In this document: piece by piece, positions 1 to 7,622 of the stretch | How positions within the stretch are numbered: position 1 is the first letter of the stretch | Layout of the letters: each line of letters begins with the position of its first letter | DNA from: JADFWK01 sp035527895 | GTDB taxonomy: Bacteria > Desulfobacterota > DSM-4660 > Desulfatiglandales > B25-G16 | Length of the DNA stretch: 15,475 bases | Reading direction: 5' to 3' | NCBI GenBank assembly: GCA_035527895.1 | Contig: DATKZQ010000159.1 | Span: 1-15,475 of the forward strand | The notes under the pieces: generated by a model | Seen by the model: only the letters and a program-made list of their open reading frames with translations | Databases searched by the model: none | What the model was told of the DNA's origin: nothing | Position numbers and translations under genes: made by a program

Positions 1-29
1 TGATGAAAAAGTTATGTGAGGGAAAAACC

Positions 30-503
30 ATGAAGGAAAGACTCCTGTTTTTCGGCGAGGAGGGCTCGGTGCTCATCATAGCCTTGCTCGTACTGGCGTT
101 CTTTACCCTGCTGGGGGTGTCGACATTTTCCATGTCAAACATGGAGATACGGATCATCGGAAACGAGAACACCCAGAAACAGAATCTCTATTGCGCCGAG
201 GCCGCGGCAATGCGGTGCGCCCAACACATGCAGGACAACGATCTGAGGACGACGAGTCTTGCATATTTAAACGCCATCAATACCGTCAGTGATAGCGATG
301 TCCGCCACTGCAATTTCCCGAGCCAAGAGACCTTCGGCCAGCTCCCGGCAACGACATACGCAAGCGTCTCCCAGGGAATTGCCCCTGGGAGCTCTCTGGA
401 TATGACTAAGACCAGGGTTCACGACTACGCAGTGTACGGCTGGTGCAATAGCAACAACAGCCTTGTTATGGTAGAGGTCGGTTACCGAAAGGCCTTTAAG
501 TGA
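30..503 (+). CDS. pilX: PilX-like type IV pilus minor pilin (first copy)
   Basis: A 157-residue minor pilin-like protein of the PilX N-terminal family, expected in the inner membrane before assembly and in the pilus tip complex afterwards. The N-terminus has a short charged leader ending EEG (residues 10-12), then a hydrophobic helix (about 14-34) and the family's conserved stretch with TLLGV, EIRI, GNE and QNLYCAEA (about 26-58). Unlike most pilins it has no glutamate five residues after the leader glycine. An in-frame ATG at position 3 would add nine residues. I chose the ATG at 30 because GTGAGGG at 16-22 is a well-spaced ribosome site and because it gives a normal short leader. TGA at 1-3 overlaps the earlier ATG and may be the stop of an upstream gene outside the window. 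pilY1 follows after 96 bases, the usual neighbour. The assignment rests on the N-terminal pattern and context; the C-terminal half is not diagnostic. Confidence 0.85.
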   Translation: MKERLLFFGEEGSVLIIALLVLAFFTLLGVSTFSMSNMEIRIIGNENTQKQNLYCAEAAAMRCAQHMQDNDLRTTSLAYLNAINTVSDSDVRHCNFPSQETFGQLPATTYASVSQGIAPGSSLDMTKTRVHDYAVYGWCNSNNSLVMVEVGYRKAFK

Positions 504-599
504 GGGTTACATCGGGCAAAGGCCCGAACGCGATTTCTGCCTGATCCAAAGGCCAAACGGGTTCACACATAGCAGGGTTATGAGAGGGAGGTTACCCGT

Positions 600-3500
600 A
601 TGCACTATAGACTCAGTACCATAGTGTGTCTACTAGCTCTGATTGTGGCGGCGTTCGCCTTGCCCCAGCCGTCGCAGTCAGAGGTTTTTACGAGAGAGTA
701 CCGTGTGTCAACCGGTTCTGACGACGCCACAGAATATACTAGCGGAGAAGACATCGGGTACGTTTCAACCGGCTCCAGCGACCTGGACCTGGAAGTGGGC
801 AAGATGGTAGGCGTGCGCTTTCAGGGCATTCAGGTGCCCCCGGGAGCAGTCATAACGAATGCCTATATAGTCTTTACGGCTGAAGACCCAGACTCCGGTT
901 CTTGGGTAATGAGGATTACCGGACAGGACAGCGATAACGCGGCCACGTTCACCTCGAGCGATTATAACATCTCAAACCGCCCTGAAACCAGCGCAACGGT
1001 CACCTGGGCTGACGGCACCTCGTGGTCGGATGGTTCAACGTACGTAACACCTGCTCTCACATCCATTGTCAACGAAATCGTGAGCAGGCCCGGGTGGATT
1101 AAGGGAAACAGTTTGTTGTTCATCTTTTTGGGTCAAGATGACGAGCGGGATGCCTGGTCTTACAACGGGAGCAGCTCGAGGGCGCCGTTGCTGCACATCG
1201 AGTTCACCTCATTGAGCACCCATACCATAACAGCCTCCGCAGGATACGGGGGCACGATTTCTCCGGCAGGGCAGGTAAGCGTGCTCGATGGTGACAGCGA
1301 GACCTTTTCTATCATACCGGATGCCGGCAATTCCGTGGCAGAGGTGCTAGTAGACGGAATCTCGTCCGGTGCGCCCTTCTCTTATACCTTCAATAACGTG
1401 ACCTCCGACCATTACATAACAGCCGTGTTCAATTTGCCGGCCGATTGTTCCGACCTCTCCTCAGTTCCCCTTGGGACCGTAAAACGCTCAGCCCCGCCGA
1501 ACATCATGTTTGTATTGGATGACTCGGGAAGCATGGACTGGGAGTTCCTGACTACGGAGAGCGATGGAAAGTTTCAAACCTTTCAATATGTCTTCGATAA
1601 TCCCGGAGACAATGTATTTGCTGACAGCACCATACTAAACGAAAGAGATCGAATGCAATGGAAGTCCCAGTGGTCCGTTTACAACAGGGTATACTATGAC
1701 CCAAGCGTTACGTATGAGCCGTGGCCTACCCTGAATAACGCCGACCCCGACAATCCGAGATCTCACCCGACGAGTGAGACGCCCACCTTTGCCTTGAATA
1801 ACACGTATTACCTGTTTGATTTCGGCATTGTCGTTGACGACGTGGATAGCGGCTTCACAAAGTCCCCAGGTTGGGTGGCGGTTTGGGTCCATAGTGAATC
1901 CTACCTCAACCATTTCTGGGAAACCCCCGAAAACGGCGCACCGAGCACTGCTACTTGGACGCCGATCTTACCTGCCGGGGACTATGACGTATTTGCATGG
2001 TGGAGAAGCGCCGATCATTATTCCGACGTCGTGGAATACACAATCAACCATGCCGGGGTACCGGATATCGTCCAAGTGAACCAGCGCATTAACGAGAAAC
2101 AGTGGAATCGACTCGGCTCCAATTCATATCCTTTTGATGGGATCTCGGGAGATGTGACCCTCTATAATACACCGAATCTTGCCAGCGATCGGGCATGTGC
2201 AGATGCGGTGAAATTCCTTCCTGTCGGTGTCACCCCGATAGATATTCCGAATGCCCACTACTACACCTTCGATGACGCCAACGCGAATGACGTGTACGAC
2301 GCCGGTGAAACCGTTTACCTCGTGGTAATCGAAGGGACAGGCGGAGCGTACACTATACGATACTATCAGGCAACCATTAGTGGCAGCGGCGCAACAGAAG
2401 CGGTAACCGGTCTGGTTGAGGTAACTGCCCCCAACATACCTGCCTCCGTCCAATCCGCACGAACTCCTGCGGAGGAAAGACAGAACTTCGCCAACTGGTA
2501 CTCCTACTACCGGAGGCGGGAGCTGACGGCCACGGCCGCCGTGGCCAATGCTATTGCAAATATGCAGGGCGTGAATGTGGGCTTATACAGCATTCACCAA
2601 AGCGTCGTGCAACCGGTCTTGAAGGTTAAGGCCCAGGGAGAGAATCAGGCTAATTTTATCTTAGATCAGCTGTACAGCCTCACTGTCACCGATACGCTGA
2701 CGGCCTTAAGACGAGGGCTTGAGGCGGTTGGGAGATACTTTAACAAGGATGACAATATCAAGCTCGATGGCACGGCAGGCGATGACTCGCCGTATGAGGC
2801 TACAGAGGACGGTGGGGCCTGCCAGCAGGCATTTGCTATCCTCATAACCGACGGGTACTGGAACGGCGATCCGCCCCTCAACACATCAATAGATAATGCA
2901 GACGGCGACAATGGAGTCCCTTATGCGGATGGGTATTCAGATACCCTTGCCGACGTGGCCATGTTCTACTATGAGAATGACCTCTCCTCAAGCCTGGGAG
3001 ACGAAGTGCCAACGAACTTGAAGGACGGGGCGGACTGGCAGCACATGGTGACCTATACCGTGGCCTTCGGTGTCTCCGGAACCCTGAATCCAGCTGACTA
3101 CGATGAAGATTTCAAGCACAAGACCACAGGTGTTCTCATCGAATGGCCCGACCCGGCAGCCGGCAATGACCAAAAGATAGACGATGTGTGGCATGCCGCG
3201 GTGAACGGCAGAGGTGAATTCCTGAGTGCCCTCAATGCAGAAGAACTGGCGAACGCGCTACTTTCAGTGAAACAGAATATCGAGGCTCGCACGGGATCGG
3301 CCGCCCCGGTTTCCGTGAACGGAGTAGAACTCTACGAAGAGGTGGCATCGGAGCTTTTCATGTTTCAATCCACCTATAACAGCGACGGCTGGACAGGTGA
3401 TGTGAAGGCCTATCCGGTGAATCCAACGACCGGCGAGGTATCGGAAACCCCTGAGTGGTCGGCGGCCGATTGGCTGGATGCCACTGCCACGCAGTGGCTC

Positions 3501-5312
3501 AGCAGGAGAATCGCAACCTATAACCCATCGAATACCCCGCCAGGCGTGCCCTTCACCTGGCCCAACCTGAATGCAGAACAGCAGGACCAACTTCGAGATG
3601 AACTGGATGTGGATTGGATTCCCGCACAGAATAGATTGAAATTCCTGCGGGGACATCGTTCCTTAGAACAGCAGAACGGCGGCGACTTCAGGGACCGCTT
3701 CAGCATACTCGGTGACGTTGTCCACTCCTCGCCGGTGTTTGAAAACGGGGTTCTCTATACGGGCGGCAACGATGGTATGCTCCACGCATTTCGGGCGACC
3801 AACGGCTCCGAGATATTCGCCTATATCCCGAACATCGTTTTTGAAAACCTCAAGAACCTCGCCGATCCGAGCTATTACGGCAACCATACTTACTACGTGG
3901 ATCTGAGCCCGGTTATCCAGAGAGGCGTAGAGCTCTCGCCGGGCAGCGCCAAAACGCTCCTGGTCGGCGGACTGGGCAGAGGAGGGAAAGGCTACTATGC
4001 GCTGGATATTACCGGTATAACCGAGAACACCTCCTTTGCCATTGATTTGGATGTGGGAGATAGGTTCCTGTGGGAATACCCGAATTCCGCTACCCCGGTC
4101 GGGGAAATCAACGACGTTGGATACTCTTACGCCAGGCCGGCTATCGTGAACTCTCAGGCAGGCTGGATCGTGATTGCCGGAAACGGCTATAACAGCGTCA
4201 ACGGGAATGCGGTGCTTCTTATCCTCGACCCCTCAAACGGCCAAGTGCTCAAGAGGATAGACACAGGCGTCGGTTCATGTAACGGGCTTTCAACCCCGGT
4301 TGTGATCGACGTGAACTATGACGACAAGGTAGATTATGTGTATGCCGGCGATCTGAGGGGTAACCTGTGGAAGTTCGATCTCACCAACGCCGACTACAAT
4401 AGTTGGACTGTTGCCTATAAAGATGGGGGCGGGAATCCCCAACCCCTCTTCCAGGCCCTGGGCCAGCCCATCACCACAAAGCCCGATGTAATGCGGCACC
4501 CGACCAAACACGGTTACCTGGTGGTTTTCGGTACCGGCAAGTATCTGGGAATAACCGATTTTGCGGATACCAGCCTCAATACCATCTACGGGGTCTGGGA
4601 CTACGGGGATGATAGCGATGACACCGAGTACCTGGGGTTTTTCAACAGGGGATCTGCCACGAACAAGCTCTCAAACCAACCCGCGAACGTGACTCTGGTG
4701 GAGCAAGATTACGTGACGTCTCCGGAAACCGACCCCAACTTCCCCTTCTTCTGGACATTTGCCACTAATGGCGAACAGCTAAAACTTCGCATTTTGACCA
4801 ACAACATTCCCAATTGGGAAACCGTTGACGACTTGGATTTCGGTGAACAACCCAACCCCGGATCGGCCACCGATCCTCCCAACACCGTGCACGCGGGATG
4901 GTATTTCGATCTGCCCCTTGACGGAGAGAGGGTAGCCAGCGATGTTCTGGTCAGGGAAGGAAATGCCATCGTGATCACCTTCACACCGGTAGATGAACCT
5001 TGCGGCATCGGGGGAGATTCAATCATTCATGAGATGGATGCCGCCTCAGGGGGGAGGCTCTTAAGGGCCCAGTTCGATATCGACGCCGACAACCTGATCG
5101 GTTCCCAGGACCTTATCAATATAGGAGATGAGACCAATCCGGTTTTGGTGGCCCCAACGGGCCTACAGAAAACCGGGAGACTCCATGCACCCGCCATACT
5201 GCGGATGGGAAGCACGGAGATGAAATACTTCAGCTCCTCTGAAGGCACCATCAAAACGGTACGGGAGGTGCCGGCGAGGCTGGGGGTACGGTACTGGAGA
5301 GAGCTTGAGTAA
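600..5312 (+). CDS. pilY1: PilY1-like pilus tip adhesin with VWA domain and beta-propeller
   Basis: A 1570-residue exported protein of the PilC/PilY1 family, which caps type IV pili and acts in adhesion, retraction control and surface sensing. Order: signal peptide (about 1-27); beta-rich domain resembling DNRLRE-type jelly-rolls (about 30-202); a bacterial repeat domain with GGTISP and ITAVF motifs (about 208-278); a split VWA domain with MIDAS D307-x-S309-x-S311, T699 or T701 in DTLTAL, and ITDG with D751; and the C-terminal PilY1 propeller from GDVVHSSPV (about 1037) onward. D1237, N1239, D1241 and D1245 form the D-x-N-x-D-x-x-x-D loop that corresponds to the calcium site of Pseudomonas PilY1. 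Inserted in the VWA, about 410-541, is a golvesin/Xly carbohydrate-binding-like domain (LPAGDYDVFAWW, QWNRLG, ADAVKF). The start is supported by GAGGGAGGT at 584-592. It lies directly after a pilX gene. Family is sure; the N-terminal and insert domain names are by eye. Confidence 0.95.
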   Translation: MHYRLSTIVCLLALIVAAFALPQPSQSEVFTREYRVSTGSDDATEYTSGEDIGYVSTGSSDLDLEVGKMVGVRFQGIQVPPGAVITNAYIVFTAEDPDSGSWVMRITGQDSDNAATFTSSDYNISNRPETSATVTWADGTSWSDGSTYVTPALTSIVNEIVSRPGWIKGNSLLFIFLGQDDERDAWSYNGSSSRAPLLHIEFTSLSTHTITASAGYGGTISPAGQVSVLDGDSETFSIIPDAGNSVAEVLVDGISSGAPFSYTFNNVTSDHYITAVFNLPADCSDLSSVPLGTVKRSAPPNIMFVLDDSGSMDWEFLTTESDGKFQTFQYVFDNPGDNVFADSTILNERDRMQWKSQWSVYNRVYYDPSVTYEPWPTLNNADPDNPRSHPTSETPTFALNNTYYLFDFGIVVDDVDSGFTKSPGWVAVWVHSESYLNHFWETPENGAPSTATWTPILPAGDYDVFAWWRSADHYSDVVEYTINHAGVPDIVQVNQRINEKQWNRLGSNSYPFDGISGDVTLYNTPNLASDRACADAVKFLPVGVTPIDIPNAHYYTFDDANANDVYDAGETVYLVVIEGTGGAYTIRYYQATISGSGATEAVTGLVEVTAPNIPASVQSARTPAEERQNFANWYSYYRRRELTATAAVANAIANMQGVNVGLYSIHQSVVQPVLKVKAQGENQANFILDQLYSLTVTDTLTALRRGLEAVGRYFNKDDNIKLDGTAGDDSPYEATEDGGACQQAFAILITDGYWNGDPPLNTSIDNADGDNGVPYADGYSDTLADVAMFYYENDLSSSLGDEVPTNLKDGADWQHMVTYTVAFGVSGTLNPADYDEDFKHKTTGVLIEWPDPAAGNDQKIDDVWHAAVNGRGEFLSALNAEELANALLSVKQNIEARTGSAAPVSVNGVELYEEVASELFMFQSTYNSDGWTGDVKAYPVNPTTGEVSETPEWSAADWLDATATQWLSRRIATYNPSNTPPGVPFTWPNLNAEQQDQLRDELDVDWIPAQNRLKFLRGHRSLEQQNGGDFRDRFSILGDVVHSSPVFENGVLYTGGNDGMLHAFRATNGSEIFAYIPNIVFENLKNLADPSYYGNHTYYVDLSPVIQRGVELSPGSAKTLLVGGLGRGGKGYYALDITGITENTSFAIDLDVGDRFLWEYPNSATPVGEINDVGYSYARPAIVNSQAGWIVIAGNGYNSVNGNAVLLILDPSNGQVLKRIDTGVGSCNGLSTPVVIDVNYDDKVDYVYAGDLRGNLWKFDLTNADYNSWTVAYKDGGGNPQPLFQALGQPITTKPDVMRHPTKHGYLVVFGTGKYLGITDFADTSLNTIYGVWDYGDDSDDTEYLGFFNRGSATNKLSNQPANVTLVEQDYVTSPETDPNFPFFWTFATNGEQLKLRILTNNIPNWETVDDLDFGEQPNPGSATDPPNTVHAGWYFDLPLDGERVASDVLVREGNAIVITFTPVDEPCGIGGDSIIHEMDAASGGRLLRAQFDIDADNLIGSQDLINIGDETNPVLVAPTGLQKTGRLHAPAILRMGSTEMKYFSSSEGTIKTVREVPARLGVRYWRELE

Positions 5313-5328
5313 GATCGCAGGAGGACCT

Positions 5329-5697
5329 ATGGAAAGAAAAGGTAACTGGCTCCTTTGTTACGGAAAGATCTTTGTCTTTGCGCTGCTTATTGGGCCGATG
5401 CTCTTGATGGCTGGTCCAGGATTACCGGTAGCGCCGGTGGCCGCGGAAATGCAAGAGGAAGGAGGATTCGTCCTTCCCGAATACTATCCTGACAGGTTTG
5501 ACGGATCCGGACGGATCAACAGGATAGCAATGGATGAGATCGTTATCGATGATTCACTGTACCGGTTTTCCCCGTATGCGGAATACGCCACACCGATAGA
5601 CAGGCATGCCTTGCGGGCCTGGTTCGAGGTTGGCAATCGTGTGGGCTACCTGACCAACCAAAAACATGAAATCATCTCTTTGTGGTTGATTGAGTAA
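5329..5697 (+). CDS. Small exported protein of unknown function, downstream of pilY1
   Basis: I do not recognise this 122-residue protein as a named family. It has a basic start (MERKGNW), a hydrophobic stretch (about 14-32, FVFALLIGPMLLMAGPG) and a possible cleavage site near VAAE, so it is probably exported or anchored in the inner membrane. The mature part, about 80 residues, is mostly short strands: GRINRIAMDEIVIDDSLYRF, then WFEVGNRVGYLTNQKHEIIS and an end at SLWLIE. That pattern would suit a small beta-barrel such as an OB-like fold, which is only a guess. The ATG at 5329 has AGGAGG at 5319-5324. A TTG at 5305 would add eight residues and overlap pilY1, but it lacks a better ribosome site. 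It begins 16 bases after the pilY1 stop, so it is almost certainly co-transcribed and probably serves PilY1 or the tip complex. Confidence 0.8.
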   Translation: MERKGNWLLCYGKIFVFALLIGPMLLMAGPGLPVAPVAAEMQEEGGFVLPEYYPDRFDGSGRINRIAMDEIVIDDSLYRFSPYAEYATPIDRHALRAWFEVGNRVGYLTNQKHEIISLWLIE

Positions 5698-5763
5698 GAG
5701 CGTTCAAAAGCGCTTCGGGATGCTATCCCTACACTGGAACTCTTGAAGGATGCACAAGATTTA

Positions 5764-5851
5764 GGAATTTAGGGATTTAGGAATTTAGGGATTTGGGGAT
5801 TGAGGGATTTGGGGATTGAGGAATTGAGGGATTGAGGGATTGAGGGATTGG
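5764..5851 (+). repeat. Tandem octamer array GGRATTKR, 11 units
   Basis: Eleven consecutive 8-bp units of the form GG(A/G)ATT(T/G)(A/G), strictly in phase, with the variants mixed along the array (GGAATTTA, GGGATTTA, GGGATTTG, GGGATTGA). The G-rich strand is plus. It lies 66 bases after the stop of the small pilY1-linked gene. A degenerate array of the same unit in the opposite orientation lies at 6170-6200, so the pair brackets the palindromic elements between them. No coding function is seen. Confidence 0.9.
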
Positions 5852-5887
5852 GGGCAATCTGCGGGGTATCCATTCGAAGAAATAAAG

Positions 5888-5998
5888 GTCACTGCAAGGA
5901 GTCCCGTGTTGAGCGGGACGACGCGGCAGTCTCATACAAGGAGATTGCCTCTCGGCTGTGAGCTCGAGGCCGAACGGCTTCGCTTCGCTCGCAATGAC
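5888..5998. repeat. Dispersed palindromic element, about 111 bp
   Basis: Starts GTCACTGC and ends GCAATGAC, imperfect inverted ends, and contains an internal hairpin with arms GTCCCG and CGGGAC (about 5901-5919) and the GAGATTGC / CTTCGCTTCGCTCGCAATGAC wording. This matches a widespread class of bacterial intergenic repeats with GTCATTGCGAG-type ends, which I recognise by pattern only. No ORF of its own; the 68-codon frame crossing it looks accidental. Confidence 0.6.
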
Positions 5999-6008
5999 AG
6001 GTTAAAAA

Positions 6009-6027
6009 ACTTTTTTGCGAGTTTATC
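6009..6027. repeat. Solitary right end of a terminal-inverted-repeat element
   Basis: The 19 bases ACTTTTTTGCGAGTTTATC match the right ends of the elements at 6034-6166 and 7279-7483. No matching GATGGTTTCGTAAAAAG left end is visible upstream, so this is either a remnant or the end of an element whose left part was replaced by the repeat at 5888-5998. It is followed by AAGAAT (6028-6033), the same six bases that flank the next element on its right side. Confidence 0.6.
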
Positions 6028-6033
6028 AAGAAT

Positions 6034-6166
6034 GATGGTTTCGTAAAAAGCCTTCTAATGGTCATGCCGGACTTGATCCGGCATCCAGAACCTATTGAAT
6101 TTACTGGATTCCGGCTTCCGCCGGAATGACAGAAAAATGGAAAAAACGACTTTTTGCGAGTTCATC
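6034..6166. mobile_element. 133-bp MITE-like element, copy 1
   Basis: The left end GATGGTTTCGTAAAAAG and the right end ending CGAGTTCATC form an imperfect terminal inverted repeat of about 20 bp. Inside are two hairpins: ATGCCGGA/TCCGGCAT with a five-base loop (about 6064-6084) and TTCCGGC/GCCGGAA with a four-base loop (about 6109-6126). It is exactly as long as the copy at 7490-7622. AAGAAT flanks it on both sides (6028-6033 and 6167-6172), as a target-site duplication would. There is no transposase, so if mobile it would depend on one elsewhere. Confidence 0.7.
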
Positions 6167-6169
6167 AAG

Positions 6170-6200
6170 AATTCCTCAATTCAGAATTCCTAAATTCTTC
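6170..6200 (-). repeat. Degenerate octamer array, opposite orientation
   Basis: Four units AATTCCTC, AATTCAG (one base short), AATTCCTA, AATTCTTC. On the minus strand these read as the GGAATTGA/GGAATTTA type seen at 5764-5851. The pair therefore faces inward and encloses the gene-free stretch upstream of the TPR gene. It ends 31 bases before that gene's ATG. Confidence 0.65.
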
Positions 6201-6231
6201 AGTAACACTGAAACTGATACGGGATTGAGCT

Positions 6232-7221
6232 ATGAATAGAGTCTGTGTTGCAAGATGGATTATCATCATGGTATTCCTGGTGTGCTTTGTTGTGGCGGGG
6301 CCGGGAACAGGTGATGCGCAAGATGCGTACAGCCTGTTTGACACCGGAGCCGGCTACCTGAAGGAAGGGAGATTCGATGACGCGATAGCCGCCCTGTCTC
6401 AGGCCATTGATCTGGAGCCAAACTACGCCGAGGCTTACAACAACCGGGGGCTTGCCTATTATGAAAAAAAGGAATACGCCCAGGCCCTCGAGGACTTCAA
6501 ACAGACTATCATCATCAACCCCAACGATGAAAAGGCCCACAATAACGTTGCCCTCGTTTACTACCGGCTGGAAGACTACCCCAATGCCGAGAACCATTAT
6601 CAGCTGGCCCTGTCGTTAAGCGGCGAAGAGAAGCCGTATCATGCCGATGTTCACAACAACCTGGGCGCCATCTACGCAAAAAAGGGGATGCAGCAGGAGG
6701 CCCTGAATGCCTATAATAACGCCATACGGATAACCCAGGCCAACAACCTGGGGTATACCGACGCCTTTTACAACCGGGCAAATCTGCTCTACGACCTCAA
6801 ACAGTATGACGAGGCCATAGCAGACTACACGGTAGCCGTAACCGCTCTGGAAAAAGCGGGCGATGCTGCTTACAACTTCTCTGATGCCTATTATAACAGG
6901 GGGCTGAGCTACTACCAGAAAGGTCAGTATGACGAGGCCCTTGCCGATTATGAGAATGCGTTGGAGCACAAACCCGATTTCACCTGGGCTCTTTACAGTA
7001 TGGGGCTTACCTGTTTCATAAAAAAAGACTACGAACGGGCGCTCACGGCGTACCGTAAGGCCCTGGATATAGATGCCGATTTTGCCGATGCTTACCTGGG
7101 GATGGCGTTGGTGTATCAGGACACGGGCCCCCGGGAAGAGTTTCTGTCTTCGTTGAACAAGAGCTGCGATCTGGGTAACACACAGGCTTGCGACACCCTG
7201 AAAAAAGTGGAAGGGAAATAG
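6232..7221 (+). CDS. Exported tetratricopeptide-repeat protein
   Basis: A 329-residue protein with a signal peptide (basic MNRVCVARW, hydrophobic 10-22, likely cleavage after GDA at 27-29) and then about eight tetratricopeptide repeats filling the rest, from about 31 to 319. The TPR signature recurs, for example AYNNRGLAYYEKKEYAQALE, DAYYNRGLSYYQKGQYDEAL and the P-N-Y/P-D-F unit ends. The last unit is divergent, with two cysteines (SCDLGNTQAC) recalling Sel1-type repeats. No lipobox cysteine is seen, so it is probably periplasmic rather than a lipoprotein. TPR proteins act as protein-protein scaffolds. Here the partner is unknown; a role in pilus assembly is possible from context but the gene is separated from the pilin genes by repeats on both sides. 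The ribosome site is weak (CGGGATTGAG, 6219-6228). No promoter is clear. Confidence 0.85.
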   Translation: MNRVCVARWIIIMVFLVCFVVAGPGTGDAQDAYSLFDTGAGYLKEGRFDDAIAALSQAIDLEPNYAEAYNNRGLAYYEKKEYAQALEDFKQTIIINPNDEKAHNNVALVYYRLEDYPNAENHYQLALSLSGEEKPYHADVHNNLGAIYAKKGMQQEALNAYNNAIRITQANNLGYTDAFYNRANLLYDLKQYDEAIADYTVAVTALEKAGDAAYNFSDAYYNRGLSYYQKGQYDEALADYENALEHKPDFTWALYSMGLTCFIKKDYERALTAYRKALDIDADFADAYLGMALVYQDTGPREEFLSSLNKSCDLGNTQACDTLKKVEGK

Positions 7222-7252
7222 CCGGCAGAACTCAGTTCGCTTCGCTCACCAA

Positions 7253-7276
7253 TTGGAATGATGGAATATTGGAATA
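7253..7276 (+). repeat. Tandem octamer array WTGGAATR, interrupted
   Basis: Three in-phase 8-bp units TTGGAATG, ATGGAATA, TTGGAATA run up to the element starting at 7279. The array resumes just after the second element with AATATTGGAATGATGA (7623-7638). Deleting 7279-7628 would join the two pieces as TTGGAATA-TTGGAATG-ATGA in perfect phase, which shows that the elements interrupted an existing array. The G-rich strand is plus. Confidence 0.8.
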
Positions 7277-7278
7277 TT

Positions 7279-7483
7279 GATGGTTTCGTAAAAAGTCCCA
7301 TTTCCCCTCCCCTTGTGGGAGGGGATTAAGGGGAGGGGGAGGTAAGTAGTTGAAATGCTGCCTTTTTCACCCTCACCTTCACCCTGTTAAATCCCCCAAA
7401 GGGGGGGGCCGCCGAAGGCGGCATTTAACGGGGCCCTCTCCCATCGAGGGAGAGGGATTTTTCGACTTTTTTGCGACTTTATC
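7279..7483. mobile_element. 205-bp MITE-like element with different interior
   Basis: The ends GATGGTTTCGTAAAAAGTC and CGACTTTTTTGCGACTTTATC match those of the 133-bp elements, but the interior is unrelated: G/C-tract hairpins (CCCCTCCCCTTGTGGGAGGGG, about 7306-7325), an inverted GTTAAAT...ATTTAAC pair, and CCCTCTCCCATCGAGGGAGAGGG near the right end. AATATT flanks it on both sides (7273-7278 and 7484-7489). No coding sequence. It lies between the converging TPR and metG genes, where its hairpins could also reduce read-through. Confidence 0.65.
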
Positions 7484-7489
7484 AATATT

Positions 7490-7622
7490 GATGGTCTCGT
7501 AAAAAGTCGTCACTCCGGTGAAAACCGGAGTCCAGGAGCTCTGTAACTAACTGAAAAAACTGGATTCCGGCTTTCGCCGGAATGACGGAAAATGGTCATT
7601 TCCGACTTTTTACGAAGTCATC
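7490..7622. mobile_element. 133-bp MITE-like element, copy 2
   Basis: Terminal inverted repeats GATGGTCTCGTAAAAAGTCG and CGACTTTTTACGAAGTCATC match at 17 of 20 positions. Two internal hairpins are visible: ACTCCGGT/ACCGGAGT with a GAAA loop (7512-7531) and TTCCGGC/GCCGGAA with a TTTC loop (about 7564-7581). It has the same length and fold plan as copy 1 at 6034, with changed but still paired stem bases. AATATT flanks both sides (7484-7489, shared with the element to the left, and 7623-7628). Confidence 0.75.

Noticed and set aside
3..29. Upstream ATG at 3 as the pilX start
   Set aside because: The ATG at 30 has a visible well-spaced ribosome site and gives a normal short leader; sequence before 3 is not available to test.
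512..525. Rho-independent terminator between pilX and pilY1
   Set aside because: CGGGC/GCCCG forms a five-base-pair stem but no T-run follows.
3264..3656. 130-codon minus-strand ORF within pilY1
   Set aside because: It is a shadow frame of a clearly coding PilY1 region.
5305..5328. TTG at 5305 as the start of the small pilY1-linked gene
   Set aside because: It adds only eight residues overlapping pilY1, whereas ATG at 5329 has AGGAGG just upstream.
5764..5851. CRISPR-like array
   Set aside because: Units are 8 bp, contiguous and without spacers; no cas genes are present.
5840..6046. 68-codon plus-strand ORF
   Set aside because: It runs through the octamer array and a palindromic element, with no ribosome site or recognisable protein.
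6199..6597. 132-codon minus-strand ORF opposite the TPR gene
   Set aside because: The low-complexity reading is a mirror of TPR repeats; the plus strand has signal peptide and repeated TPR pattern.
7490..7622. tRNA-like cloverleaf
   Set aside because: The branched fold comes from inverted repeats; no anticodon arm, T-loop or CCA-type end is found, and the copy at 6034 shares the same ends.
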